Counted from the stretch's first letter, positions 16,259 to 25,513 are shown. The stretch is 64,000 nucleotides of DNA from JAWRCU01 sp033542235 (GCF_033542235.1 NZ_JAWRCU010000010.1:177434-241433), one strand, 5' to 3'. The notes: a model not told the origin generated them from the sequence alone. A program made the numbers and translations.

Positions 16259-17681
16259 CGCGATCCCCCCATCCGCTCGCTCCTTGGCCGCTCGCCCCTT
16301 CTGCGCTCGCTTGACCGCCTGAGCGTTCGCCGCTGTTGCTCGAATTTCCGGATTGGAAAGACGAGGCATCGCGAGAAAGCGATCCTGCATCCGAGCTCGT
16401 GGCGCCTCCATTCGCAGCCTGTGGCTGTTGGATCGTAATCCGGTCGATATCGTAGCCCAGTGAGCGCAGCGAGCTGGCGATCGCATCGGTGTCGGCGCTG
16501 AGGCGACGATAGGCTTCGTGATTGTCGACCTGCAGCTCGACCGTGAGATGGTCTCCGGCACTCTTCAGCTTGGCAGTCACCACGCCGAGCTCGGCCGGAT
16601 GCAGCTGGATCTTTAGTGTGCGCATGGGCTGTGCGCTCTTGAATGCCGATGCCGAATGGACCGCCGAGCCGGATGCTGCCGCGCGCACGTCCTGGTCGGC
16701 GCCGAGCGCGGAAACGATTGCGGCGGCATTGGCGGTGAGCGCAGGGGCCGCGGGCGCCGGTGCAGCTTGCTGCGAGAGAACCGATATCGGACCGGTAGCG
16801 GATTGCTGTCCCCCGCGGCGCGCCTCGGCTGCCCGTTTCGAGGAGGCGAAAGAATCCGCAGCCGAATTTCCTCCGCTCCTCGAACCGTCTGCCGTCGGCT
16901 TGCGCGAGCCTGCAAGAGCGACTGCTGCCGAGAGGCTCTTCTCGACGCCGGTGTCGGAACTGCCGACATGCCTGCCGGCTCCGGATGTATCGACGGCCTG
17001 GGGCTTCAGCTTGTTCGGGAGTGCTCCGATTGTCGACGCAAGTGTTTTGTCGGCGGCCGGATCGCCGACCGCCTTTTCGCCGAGGTTCGGCGTCCTCGCC
17101 CTACCTGTGCTCTCCGCCAGGCCCTCTGCATTTGCCGGGGCCAGCTGCTCCTTGGCCAGGGTTTCCGAAGCCTGCTCGCCCGTGGTCCCGGCGCGGACGG
17201 CACGATGTGCAGCCGACTTTCGATCCGAGCCTGCGGACTCCGGCCCGCCGGCGTTTCTCGCATGCTGTCCTGCTTCGGCAGAGCCGCGTCGAGTGATCGG
17301 CGCCATGGCCATCCAGGCCGAAATCGTCTGTTCTGCCTTGATCTGGGCCGGAACGCCGGCTTCCTCGCCGTCAGCGCCCCTGTCGGAACCAACTTCATCC
17401 GATACGGCCTGATCGAGCGCGCTCAGAGCATCGCCATCGTCGCCGTTTGTCTCGGTTCCGGCTGAGGCCCCTTCCTCTGCCTCGGCAGCGGCTAGCGCAT
17501 CATGCACGGAGATCCCTTTGTCCTTTGCGTCCCGGTGCTGCCGATGATGCACGTTCGATCCCGCATGATGCGGGCCGAGCGCTTCCGAGAAGCCATTCGA
17601 GGAGTGGTCGGCTTGCGCGGAACGATAGCCGGCAGGCGCGAAGCCCGCCGCCATGGAAGCCTGTGCGACGCCTGCTGTCAT
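16197..17681 (-). CDS. fliK: FliK hook-length control protein (rhizobial MotD type)
   Basis: A 494-aa Ala/Ser/Gly-rich exported protein of low complexity except for the C-terminal Flg_hook domain (about residues 350-430): LKIQLHPAELGVVTAKLKSA and LTVELQVDNHEAYRRLSADT. In S. meliloti the gene was first called motD and later reassigned as fliK, the hook-length ruler and export switch. Its position after motB-motC matches. It overlaps motC by 4 bases (ATGA), and its 3' end contains the start of the lytic transglycosylase gene. Confidence 0.9.
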   Translation of the reverse strand: MTAGVAQASMAAGFAPAGYRSAQADHSSNGFSEALGPHHAGSNVHHRQHRDAKDKGISVHDALAAAEAEEGASAGTETNGDDGDALSALDQAVSDEVGSDRGADGEEAGVPAQIKAEQTISAWMAMAPITRRGSAEAGQHARNAGGPESAGSDRKSAAHRAVRAGTTGEQASETLAKEQLAPANAEGLAESTGRARTPNLGEKAVGDPAADKTLASTIGALPNKLKPQAVDTSGAGRHVGSSDTGVEKSLSAAVALAGSRKPTADGSRSGGNSAADSFASSKRAAEARRGGQQSATGPISVLSQQAAPAPAAPALTANAAAIVSALGADQDVRAAASGSAVHSASAFKSAQPMRTLKIQLHPAELGVVTAKLKSAGDHLTVELQVDNHEAYRRLSADTDAIASSLRSLGYDIDRITIQQPQAANGGATSSDAGSLSRDASSFQSGNSSNSGERSGGQASAEGASGQGASGWGDRGGTERSEQAYQRSSGDGLYI

Positions 17682-19174
17682 TGTGCGGTGTCCTTGAGGA
17701 GCTTGTCGATCTCATCGAGTCTCTTGCGAGTGTCGGCCACTATCGCGTCTTCAGGCCCGGCGGAATTTGCGTCGGCCTTGCCTGAAACGGCGGCATTCCC
17801 CGGCTGCTCGGCTGCTCCCCCGGCTCCGCCCTGTTGCACGAGCTGCGGCGGAGCAGTTTGCGGCGGGGGAGCCGGCGAGCCGGCCGCTTCCGTCGACCGC
17901 GCGGCTTGCGCCGGTGGTGAAGCGTCCGCAGATCGCGGCGCATCGATGGGCTCTGCCTCAGGCAAATCGTCTTGAGTTCCGGCGGCAACGGAAGCCTGCG
18001 CCGCCTGCTCGCGGTCAAGCTGATCTGCCACTCCACGGTTTGGCACCGCCTCCGCGGGTGCTGCCGGCGGCGCGGTCACCTCGGCGGCGATCGCCTCGGC
18101 CGCTTCCAGGAGCTTGAGGTCGCTCTCGGATAGCCGCGAACGATCGATCCCCTTCAGCTTCGACAAGACCTGATCGACCGTGGCAGAGGTGACGGTAGCG
18201 AGGCCGGAGTAAAGCAGGGTGCGCGGATCGGAATCCTGCCCAGCGCCTCCGAGCTTGACCGCATCGGCCTTGCTGGAAGCGTATTCCGCGAGATCCGGAA
18301 TGCCGTCGATCGCTGCCCGCCTGGCAAGCCTCAGATAGATGACCTTCTGCCGCTCCGGGTCCATGCCGGCAATCACCTGATCGACCTCGGCAAGATCGAT
18401 GGTCCCATGGAGCGCGACGACACCGGCCACGAAGGCGTCGGCAAACTGGTTGGCGTAGGGTGAATACAGGAAGCGGCGGGCATACTGCCCGCTGATCGTG
18501 ACGAAACGCGCCGCATCGAGATTGTGTGCGCCCAGCCCAATGGAGCGCCTCAGCGCGGCCTCCTCGACCAGCGTGCCCGTGCCAAGCAGGCGCGCCTCAT
18601 CGAACATCTTCAACGCCGCCTTCGGATCCTCCGGCACGGCCACCGAGCCCTTCACGAGGGCCAGGAATGCGCCGACCTCAGGCATGAGCTTCAATGGATC
18701 GACCGTATCGAGCGAGCCGCGCGCCGACACTGTATCGCCGTTCAGATAACCGAGAATGCCGTCACCCAGCGCGCGGTCCGCCTCATCGAGGTGGAGCTTT
18801 CTCAGCAGAAGGTCGATCGTCGCCGGATTGCCGCCGCTCATCGCATAGACAAGCAGGGCCTGGTAGTTGCGCTTGTCTGCAAACTCTTCGGCAGGCGCAG
18901 AGCGAAAGCGTCCATCGATCATCTCGAGCAGCTTGCGTTGCATCGGCAAAGCGGCATGGTCGCCCGAAGCGATCCGGTCCTGCACGAGTTGCAGCGAGCG
19001 CACCATCTGATAGGGCTCGAGCGGAGCTTCGCCTTGGGCGAACGCCGCGTCGATGCCGCCGGCAAGAGAGAATGCCGTGACGGTCGCTCTAGCGCATCGG
19101 ACCGAAAAGTGCCCAGCGGTTTTCGGGCAAATCCGATGCGCAAGCAAAAGGATGTAGTGGCGAGGCCACATCAT
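17678..19174 (-). CDS. motC: MotC periplasmic motility protein with repeat-split signal peptide
   Basis: A 498-aa periplasmic motor protein of the rhizobial MotC family, thought to act with MotB on torque control. The start at 19174 overlaps motB by ATGA. The first 12 residues (MMWPRHYILLLA) and residues about 30-46 (ATVTAFSLAGGIDAAFA) would join into a normal signal peptide, but a 50-bp palindrome at 19092-19141 inserts about 17 charged residues between them. There is no ATG, GTG or TTG after the repeat that would keep a signal peptide. The C-terminal third is Ala/Pro-rich. Export efficiency in this strain is therefore uncertain. Confidence 0.88.
   Translation of the reverse strand: MMWPRHYILLLAHRICPKTAGHFSVRCARATVTAFSLAGGIDAAFAQGEAPLEPYQMVRSLQLVQDRIASGDHAALPMQRKLLEMIDGRFRSAPAEEFADKRNYQALLVYAMSGGNPATIDLLLRKLHLDEADRALGDGILGYLNGDTVSARGSLDTVDPLKLMPEVGAFLALVKGSVAVPEDPKAALKMFDEARLLGTGTLVEEAALRRSIGLGAHNLDAARFVTISGQYARRFLYSPYANQFADAFVAGVVALHGTIDLAEVDQVIAGMDPERQKVIYLRLARRAAIDGIPDLAEYASSKADAVKLGGAGQDSDPRTLLYSGLATVTSATVDQVLSKLKGIDRSRLSESDLKLLEAAEAIAAEVTAPPAAPAEAVPNRGVADQLDREQAAQASVAAGTQDDLPEAEPIDAPRSADASPPAQAARSTEAAGSPAPPPQTAPPQLVQQGGAGGAAEQPGNAAVSGKADANSAGPEDAIVADTRKRLDEIDKLLKDTAQ
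19092..19141. repeat. 50-bp palindromic repeat inside motC signal-peptide coding region
   Basis: The outer arms are GCGCATCGGA and TCCGATGCGC, with inner arms CCGAAAA and TTTTCGG. This is a form I recall as a dispersed intergenic palindrome in Rhizobiales. Here it lies entirely inside motC codons and has no stop in the motC frame. Confidence 0.88.
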
Positions 19175-20457
19175 CCGCCGACCTCGAGCAGGATCTCGAT
19201 GCGGCGGTTGGCGGAGCTGAAGGGGTCGTCCTTGATCTTCAGCTGGCGGTCGGCGAAACCTGCTACCTCCTTCACCCGCTTCTCATCGAGACCGGCGCGA
19301 ACCAGCATGTAATAGGCGGAGTGAGCGCGCGCGGTGGAAAGGCGCCAGTTGTCATAGGTGTCGCTCTTGAACGGCCGTCCGTCCGTGTGCCCGTTGATGG
19401 TGACGGACCCGTTCTTGCTCGCCAGGATCTTGCCGATCTTCTCCATCGCCAGCACCAGGTCGCGCCGCGGCACGGCCGAGCCAATCTCGAACATGCCGAA
19501 ATCGAAGTCGTCAGTGATCGAGATCGTCACGCCCTTGTCGGTCGCCACGACATCGAGGCCGTTGCCGAGCTTGTCGCCGGTGCCCATGGCCTGAGCAATC
19601 TGCCTTTTGATGTCCTTCGCCTGCTCGACCGCCTGCGAGGTCGGCGTTGTGTCCTTGTCCGCAGGTTTCGCCTCCGCGGAGTCCTTCGCTTCGCCGTTCT
19701 CGGGAGATTTCTTGTCGTCCTGAGCGGACGTGTCCTTCTTCGCCGGCTGCGCTCTGTCGGAAGCGGTCTTCTGCTCTCCGGCGGCCGTCGGCGTGCCGTC
19801 GTTCTTCGCGCCCTCAGCCGCCCTTCTTTCGACAGCAGGCGCTTCGATGCTCGGCTCCGTCTCTACAGGCGCCTCGACCTGCTTTGTCCAGAAGTCGGGC
19901 GCGAACGGGTCGCGATAGGATTCTCCACCGGATGCACCGGTCGCCGGGCCCGAAGTCTGCGCCCCGCCGTCGCCCTTGGCCGAGATGTTCTGCTTAACGC
20001 CGGTGTCCTGGGCGATCTCTGCGAGCACCGCGTAAGGATCGGAGAACAGATATTCATCCGAGAAGAACCGCTTGTCCTTCGAGTTCTTCGAATTGCGGAC
20101 GTCTTGCTGGCCGCCGCGATACCGCCCCTCGGAGCCATTCCTGGAGCTTGGCTGCTCCGGCTTCTCCATCTCGGAGCTGCCATTGCTCGGGCCCTCGCCA
20201 GAATCGTCCAATCCCTTGCTGTTCGAACTGCGGTCGACCAGCTTGACCGGGTTGAAATAGCTCGCGACCGAGGCCTTGGTCTGCTCGTTGGTGGCGTTGA
20301 TCAGCCACATGACGAGAAAGAAACACATCATCGCGGTCATGAAATCGGCAAAGGCGATCTTCCAGACGCCGCCGTGATGACCCTCCTCGTGATCGCCGCG
20401 GCTATGCCTGACGATGATGATCTCGTGCGGATGGTGGTCGGCTCCGCCTGCGCTCAT
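19171..20457 (-). CDS. motB: MotB flagellar stator protein
   Basis: A 428-aa stator subunit. A His-rich N-terminus is followed by the single membrane helix with the proton-accepting Asp D38 (KIAFADFMTAMMCFFLVMWL). A long, highly charged Lys/Glu/Ser linker (about 70-290) follows, then the OmpA-like peptidoglycan-binding domain (SVTINGHTDGRPFKSDTYDN). The long linker is typical of rhizobial MotB. The partner motA is 16 kb away at 36413. ATGA overlaps join it to the FliH-like gene and to motC. Confidence 0.94.
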   Translation of the reverse strand: MSAGGADHHPHEIIIVRHSRGDHEEGHHGGVWKIAFADFMTAMMCFFLVMWLINATNEQTKASVASYFNPVKLVDRSSNSKGLDDSGEGPSNGSSEMEKPEQPSSRNGSEGRYRGGQQDVRNSKNSKDKRFFSDEYLFSDPYAVLAEIAQDTGVKQNISAKGDGGAQTSGPATGASGGESYRDPFAPDFWTKQVEAPVETEPSIEAPAVERRAAEGAKNDGTPTAAGEQKTASDRAQPAKKDTSAQDDKKSPENGEAKDSAEAKPADKDTTPTSQAVEQAKDIKRQIAQAMGTGDKLGNGLDVVATDKGVTISITDDFDFGMFEIGSAVPRRDLVLAMEKIGKILASKNGSVTINGHTDGRPFKSDTYDNWRLSTARAHSAYYMLVRAGLDEKRVKEVAGFADRQLKIKDDPFSSANRRIEILLEVGG

Positions 20458-21083
20458 GCAAGGACTCCTGCGAGTTCAGCGGACCATTCGGAAAGCCGCG
20501 TCTCATAGAGGCTGCTGTCGATGCTGACCGTCAGGTCGAACGATGCCCGTTCGGTGAATTCGATGGCCGCGGAACGATCGCCGAGCAGACCGCTGAGCGC
20601 CTCCCACAGGGACTGCGGTCCGAAAACCTTGATGCGCACGGCTTCGCTTTCACGCAATGCTTCGCGGACCTTGACGGACAGCGCGTCGATGGCGCGCTTC
20701 TGGATTTCGTCGGTCAGCAGGCCGCCGAGGATGCGCGCGACGGCCGAAGTCGTGCCGGCCAGCAACTGCTCTTCCATGGCGGCAAGGCGCACCTCGATCA
20801 GCGCCGCCGCCTCGCTGCCGAGACTTTGGCGCAGCTCGTCACGCTCGGCGGCATGGTTGTCGCGCTCGGCCTGAAGCGTGGCCTCATAGATTGCCGAAAG
20901 CCGCTCCGTCAGAGCAGCTTCGGCCTTCGCCACCTCCTCCGCGACGAGCTTCGACGTATCGACCGCCGGTGTCTGCAGAGGCTCGAGGACGGGCTCAGGC
21001 CTGACTGCCGGGGCTTGCACCGGCCTGCCATTGCCCCGGCTACCGAAGTCGGGCAGAAAATCGGACAGCGCGGGCGCGGGCAT
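20454..21083 (-). CDS. fliH: FliH-like export ATPase regulator candidate
   Basis: A 209-aa cytosolic protein: a Pro-rich N-terminus, a long helix (residues about 40-110: EEVAKAEAALTERLSAIYEA then AERDELRQSLGSEAAALIEV), and a C-terminal alpha/beta part. This is the plan of FliH, the peripheral stalk of the FliI ATPase. Its ATG shares one base with the fliF stop (TGATG), and it overlaps motB by ATGA. No other FliH is visible in the window. Sequence similarity is weak, so the name is an inference from plan and position. Confidence 0.6.
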   Translation of the reverse strand: MPAPALSDFLPDFGSRGNGRPVQAPAVRPEPVLEPLQTPAVDTSKLVAEEVAKAEAALTERLSAIYEATLQAERDNHAAERDELRQSLGSEAAALIEVRLAAMEEQLLAGTTSAVARILGGLLTDEIQKRAIDALSVKVREALRESEAVRIKVFGPQSLWEALSGLLGDRSAAIEFTERASFDLTVSIDSSLYETRLSEWSAELAGVLA

Positions 21084-22723
21084 CAGGCAACCGCCTCCCT
21101 CGCAACCCATTTACGCAGGATCTGAGCCGAGCGTTCCTCGTTGAGGTCGACCATACGGGCAAGCCGATCCTGCGGCGCCGGCTTGATCTTGTTGCGGATG
21201 TCGTCGATCGGGTTGGGCCGCTCGGCTGCCACTGCCGCGGGATCTGAAGTGATTGCGGCCACCGCCGCGTCAGGCGTCGGCAGCGAGCGCTGCACCTCCT
21301 CGAAGCTCGGCGCCGGCAGCGCCGGCGTCGCCTGGGTGGTGAGCGCGGCAGCCATTGGCCTCAGGCCGAACCAGGCGACGAGAAAAGCGACGACGATGAA
21401 GGCCAGTGCGTTGATGAGCGTGCCGGCCTGGAGGTTGATCGAATCGAAGAAGCCGGGCTCGGGCACCGCGACGCCGTCGAGACCGTCGATGAACTCGACC
21501 GCCGATACGTTGATGAAATCGCCTCGCTGCTCGTTGAAGCCTGTCGCCGAGGTGACCACCTTCTGGATTTCGGCGATGCGGCTGTTGATCTGATCCTGCG
21601 TTGCGTCCTTGCCGAGGATTGCCATCAGCCGCTGCTGGTTTACCACGACCGAGATCGACATCCTGGTCAGCGAATAGCCGTTGCTGACGGTCGCGATGCG
21701 CTTGGAGTTTATCTCGTAGTTGGTGGTCTCTTCTTTGCGATCTGCGGCGGAAGAGCTCTCTGGCCCGGCGGTAGGGGTAGTGTCCGCTTCCGGCAGGTTC
21801 TGCTCGACGCTTGTCTGCTGAGCAGCCGACTTCTGCGTGTTGTTCTCGTTCGACTTCACGACCTGAACGGAGCGCTCGACGCGCGATTCCGGATCGTAGA
21901 TCGTCTCTTCGGTCTGGCGCTGGTCGGTGTTGACGTCGGCCTTGACGCTGGCACGGAAATTGTCGGGCCCGAGGTAGGGCGTCAGCGCACGGCGGATGTT
22001 GTCCTCGATCTCGGTTTCGACCGTGCGCTCGACGCCGATCGAGCGGCTGGCGCTGCTGTTGTTCGGATCGTCGCCGGCTGCGAGCAGCGTTCCGCTCGAA
22101 TCGAGCACCGTCACCTTGTCGGCGTTGAGGCCGGGCACGGCGGCCGCTACGAGATAGCGAATAGACATCGCGCTCTTCACGGCATCGATGCCCGAGGCGC
22201 GGATCACGACGGAGGCCGTCGGCTGCTGCTCCTCGCGTCGAAAATTGGCGCGTTCGCCCATCACGATATGGACGCGCGCCGCCTTGATGCCCTGGATGGA
22301 CTGGATGGTGCGCGCGATCTCTCCCTCCAGCGCCCGCACGCGGGTCACCTGCTGCATGAAGGAGGTGAGGCCGAGCGACCCGACATTGTCGAAGAGCTCG
22401 TAGCCGGCATTGGCGCTGGTCGGCAGTCCCTTTTCGGCGAGCAGCATGCGGGCCTTGGCCGTGCTGCCTGCCGGCACCAGCACCGTCGTTCCGTCGGAGG
22501 CGACGTCGAAGTCTATGCCCGCCTCGCCGAGCACGAGACCGATCTGGTTCACGTCGGAGCGGTCGAGGCCGACATAGAGCGTCTCGAAGGCGGGACGGTT
22601 GAGGTAGTACGAGCCGAGCCCGATCGTCGCCAGCACCAGCGCCGCGATCCCGGCCATGATGCCCAGCTTGCGCGGGCCGAAGCTGCGGAGATTGGCAAGG
22701 ATAGTCTGGATCTGCTCAGGCAT
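21083..22723 (-). CDS. fliF: FliF flagellar MS-ring protein
   Basis: A 546-aa inner-membrane ring protein. The first membrane helix is near residues 20-42, and the YscJ/FliF domain runs to about 220 (FETLYVGLDRSDVNQIG, LFDNVGSLGLTSFMQQV, RVHIVMG). A large periplasmic domain follows, then the second helix near 435-455 and a C-terminal FliG-binding tail (RMVDLNEERSAQILRKWVAR). Start ATG 22723 fits MPEQIQTILANL. It heads the run fliF, FliH-like, motB, motC, fliK, LT, rem. Confidence 0.96.
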   Translation of the reverse strand: MPEQIQTILANLRSFGPRKLGIMAGIAALVLATIGLGSYYLNRPAFETLYVGLDRSDVNQIGLVLGEAGIDFDVASDGTTVLVPAGSTAKARMLLAEKGLPTSANAGYELFDNVGSLGLTSFMQQVTRVRALEGEIARTIQSIQGIKAARVHIVMGERANFRREEQQPTASVVIRASGIDAVKSAMSIRYLVAAAVPGLNADKVTVLDSSGTLLAAGDDPNNSSASRSIGVERTVETEIEDNIRRALTPYLGPDNFRASVKADVNTDQRQTEETIYDPESRVERSVQVVKSNENNTQKSAAQQTSVEQNLPEADTTPTAGPESSSAADRKEETTNYEINSKRIATVSNGYSLTRMSISVVVNQQRLMAILGKDATQDQINSRIAEIQKVVTSATGFNEQRGDFINVSAVEFIDGLDGVAVPEPGFFDSINLQAGTLINALAFIVVAFLVAWFGLRPMAAALTTQATPALPAPSFEEVQRSLPTPDAAVAAITSDPAAVAAERPNPIDDIRNKIKPAPQDRLARMVDLNEERSAQILRKWVAREAVA

Positions 22724-22788
22724 TGGCACGCATCTTCCGGCAAACGGCTTTCGCCAGACTAGGGGCCCAACCTTGTGCGAAAATGATC

Positions 22789-22815
22789 GGGCCGCGCTTC
22801 GGAAAAGCGCGGCCC
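22789..22815 (-). terminator. Intrinsic terminator of first flagellin gene
   Basis: A GC-rich stem GGGCCGCGCTT with a short loop, followed on the minus strand by GATCATTTTCG. It lies 47 bases after the flagellin stop and before fliF, so it separates the high-level flagellin transcript from the fliF run. Confidence 0.75.
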
Positions 22816-22861
22816 GCTGAACGGAAGAGCTGTCGAGCGAGTGAACTCCCGCTCCGCTACC

Positions 22862-24061
22862 TTACTGCCGGAACAGGGAGAGGATGTTCTGGGCGTTGGA
22901 GTTGGCGATCGACAGCGACTGGATGCCGAGTTGCTGCTGGACCTGCAGGGCCGAGAGCCGTGCCGATTCCTCTTCCATGTCGGCGTCGACGAGACGGCCG
23001 ATGCCGCGGTCGAGCGAGTCGGTCAGCTTCGAGATGAAGTCGTTCTGCATGTCGATGCGCGACGAGATCGAGCCGAGCGAGGCGGCCGCGCTGGCCATGT
23101 CCTTCAGGGCAGCATCGACGCCTTTGAGCAGGTCGCCAACCTTGCCGGCCTGTGTGGTGTTGGTCAGGTCGATATCGAGTATCGAGGCACCGGCAGGGAC
23201 GTTGGTTGCCGGAGCGGCGGCGGGGCTGGTGTCGACTGCCCAGTCGCCCGCAGTAATGGTGCCGGAAGCAGTCGTTTGAGCGGCGATGTCCTGACCGGCG
23301 ACGGTAGTGGCGTCAACAGCCGCGACCCAAACGCCCTGGACCTGTACGAAATCGCCGGAAGCGGTTTTCGCGTAGTTGCCCTGGAATTCGCTGCCCCCCT
23401 GCGCGATCAGGTCGTCAGTGGTGTAGGCGGCAACCGTGTATTCGGTCTCGGTGCCGTTGGTGTTGACCTTCAGCGTGACGCTGTTCTGAGAGACGTTGTA
23501 CTGCTTGTCGAGAAGGCCGGCGTCATTACCAGAGCTGTCGATGAGGATCGTGCTGGAGTCGAGCGTATAGTCGATGGTCTTGATCGAGACGCCGCCTGAA
23601 GAATCACGCACGAACGAGCCGACCACGGTCTTGATTGCGGTCGTCGTGGCATCGCCAGTGAGCCAGTTTTCGCCGGAAAAGGAAGCCGACGCGACAATAC
23701 CCTTCAACTGCTCCTGGAGCTGAGAGATTTCGCCCTGGATCTTCGCCTTGTCGGCGCTGGGTTCCTGGGCGGTGACCAGCTTCTTCTTGATCTCCTTGAC
23801 GATGTTGATGGCGGCATCCATGCCGGAATAGGCCGTATCAACCTTCGAGGCGCCGAGGCCGAGCGCTTCCTGGACGGCGCCGAGCGCCTCGTTGTCCGAG
23901 CGCATTGTGGTGGCGATCGACCAGTAGGCGGCATTGTCAGCAGCCTTGGAGACTTTTTGGCCGGTGGAAATACGGCCTTGCGTGGTGGCGAGATCCTTGT
24001 TGATCTGAGTCAGCGTCTGCAGCGCCGTCATTGCAGACGAGTTTGTGAGAAGACTGGACAT
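22862..24061 (-). CDS. Flagellin (copy 1)
   Basis: A 399-aa filament subunit. N-terminal D0/D1 (SLLTNSSAMTALQTLTQINK, ISTGQKVSKAADNAAYWSIA) and C-terminal D1/D0 (QVQQQLGIQSLSIANSNAQN) are canonical rhizobial flagellin. It is nearly identical to copy 2 in the centre (about residues 195-275), with differences near the N-terminus, around residue 185 and around 285. Export uses the type III route, so there is no signal peptide. Its 5' region shares blocks with that of copy 2. FlaF and FlbT encoded nearby probably regulate its translation. Confidence 0.97.
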   Translation of the reverse strand: MSSLLTNSSAMTALQTLTQINKDLATTQGRISTGQKVSKAADNAAYWSIATTMRSDNEALGAVQEALGLGASKVDTAYSGMDAAINIVKEIKKKLVTAQEPSADKAKIQGEISQLQEQLKGIVASASFSGENWLTGDATTTAIKTVVGSFVRDSSGGVSIKTIDYTLDSSTILIDSSGNDAGLLDKQYNVSQNSVTLKVNTNGTETEYTVAAYTTDDLIAQGGSEFQGNYAKTASGDFVQVQGVWVAAVDATTVAGQDIAAQTTASGTITAGDWAVDTSPAAAPATNVPAGASILDIDLTNTTQAGKVGDLLKGVDAALKDMASAAASLGSISSRIDMQNDFISKLTDSLDRGIGRLVDADMEEESARLSALQVQQQLGIQSLSIANSNAQNILSLFRQ

Positions 24062-24129
24062 CAGTCTTGTTCCTTCGCGATCGAATCTTTTGGGAACATG
24101 CCGGATCGGCGCGGCGGCGCGGCATCATG

Positions 24130-24200
24130 CCCCGTGACCCTCTTCAGGAGGATCACCCGCCCAGTGGCGTCATCTATGGCGGACAATTCTTACCAAAGCA
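24130..24200 (-). promoter_or_regulatory. Shared upstream block of flagellin copy 1
   Basis: Blocks GGATCACCCGCCCA and ATCTATGGCGGA (24172-24183), read on the plus strand, recur at almost the same distance upstream of flagellin copy 2, 111 and 118 bases before the start codons. Conservation in otherwise divergent spacer DNA suggests promoter, activator (Rem) or 5' UTR function. No sigma consensus is clear enough to name. Confidence 0.45.
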
Positions 24201-24251
24201 ATAATTTAGTAAGGTTAATTATTAAGCGCTCGGCAACTCTCTTCGCTTGCC

Positions 24252-24290
24252 CAAAAATAAACTCGGGCCGCGCGGTATGCGCGGCCCGAG
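24252..24290 (-). terminator. Strong intrinsic terminator of second flagellin gene
   Basis: On the minus strand, a 12-bp perfect stem CTCGGGCCGCGC with a 5-base loop is followed by TTTATTTTT. It begins 33 bases after the stop codon of flagellin copy 2. This is the clearest rho-independent terminator in the window. Confidence 0.9.
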
Positions 24291-24322
24291 CTTTTGGAGG
24301 CCTGAGACAGTTCGATCGCGAC

Positions 24323-25513
24323 TTAGCGGAACAGCGAGAGAATGTTCTGCGAGTTGGAGTTGGCGATCGACAGCGACTGGATGCCGAGCTGCTGCTGAAC
24401 CTGCAGGGCCGAGAGCCGTGCCGATTCCTCTTCCATGTCGGCGTCGACGAGACGGCCGACACCACGATCGAGAGAGTCCGACAGCTTGGAGATGAAGTCG
24501 TTCTGCATGTCGATGCGCGACGAGATCGAGCCGAGCGAGGCGGCTGCGCTGGTCATGTCCTGCAGGGCAGCATCGACGCCCTTGATCAGGTCGGCAACCT
24601 TGCCGGCCTGTGTCGTGTTGGTGAGATCGATAGCGAGGATCGAGGCACCGGCAGCGACGTTGGTTGCGGGAGCGGCGCCGGTGTCGATTGCCCAGTCGCC
24701 CGCGGTAATGGTGCCGGAAGCAGTCGTCTGAGCGGCGATGTCCTGACCCGCGACGGTGGTGGCGTCAACGGCCGCGACCCAAACGCCCTGGACCTGTACG
24801 AAATCGCCAGAAGTGGTTTTCGCGTAGTTGCCCTGGAATTCGCTGCCGCCCTGCGCGATCAGGTCGTCCGTCGAATAGGCAGCAACCGTATATTCGGTCT
24901 GGGTGCCGTTGGTGTTGACCTTCAGCGTGACGCTGTTCTGAGAGACGTTGTACTGCTTGTCGAGAAGGCCGAGGTTGCCACCGGAGCTGTCGACGAGGAT
25001 CCCCTTGGAGTCGAGCTTGTAGTCGATGGTCTTGACAGAGACGCTGCCTGAAGAATCACGCACGAACGAACCGACGACGGTCTTGATCGCCGTCGTGCTG
25101 GCATCGCCGGTCAGCCAGTTTTCGCCGGAGAAGGAAGCCGACGCGACAATACCCTTCAGCTGATCCTGGAGCTGAGTGATTTCGCCCTGGATCTTCGCCT
25201 TGTCGGCGCTGGGTTCCTGAGCGGTGACCAGCTTCTTCTTGATCTCCTTGACGACGTTGATGGCGGCATCCATGCCTGAATAGGCAGTGTCGACCTTGGC
25301 CGCGCCGAGGCCGAGCGCTTCCTGTACGGAGCCGAGAGCTTCGTTGTCGGAGCGCATGGTCGTCGCGATCGACCAATAGGCGGCGTTGTCGGACGCCTGG
25401 GCAACCTTCTGGCCCGTGGCAATGCGGCTCTGGGTGGTGGAGAGGTTCTTGTTGACCATGGACAGCGTCTGCAGCGCCGTCATTGCAGACGAGTTCGTGA
25501 GAAGACTGGACAT
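24323..25513 (-). CDS. Flagellin (copy 2)
   Basis: A 396-aa flagellin, tandem paralogue of copy 1, in the same orientation, 261 bp upstream of it. The N-terminus reads TLSMVNKNLSTTQSRIATGQ where copy 1 has different residues at about ten positions; the central domain is nearly unchanged between copies. Separate terminators and separate 5' blocks imply two independent transcripts. Multiple flagellins co-assemble into complex filaments in rhizobia (known); co-assembly here is inferred. Confidence 0.97.
   Translation of the reverse strand: MSSLLTNSSAMTALQTLSMVNKNLSTTQSRIATGQKVAQASDNAAYWSIATTMRSDNEALGSVQEALGLGAAKVDTAYSGMDAAINVVKEIKKKLVTAQEPSADKAKIQGEITQLQDQLKGIVASASFSGENWLTGDASTTAIKTVVGSFVRDSSGSVSVKTIDYKLDSKGILVDSSGGNLGLLDKQYNVSQNSVTLKVNTNGTQTEYTVAAYSTDDLIAQGGSEFQGNYAKTTSGDFVQVQGVWVAAVDATTVAGQDIAAQTTASGTITAGDWAIDTGAAPATNVAAGASILAIDLTNTTQAGKVADLIKGVDAALQDMTSAAASLGSISSRIDMQNDFISKLSDSLDRGVGRLVDADMEEESARLSALQVQQQLGIQSLSIANSNSQNILSLFR

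Noticed and set aside
19321..20508. A 395-codon plus-strand open frame
   Set aside because: Antisense shadow of motB; Arg/Leu-rich and without any domain pattern.
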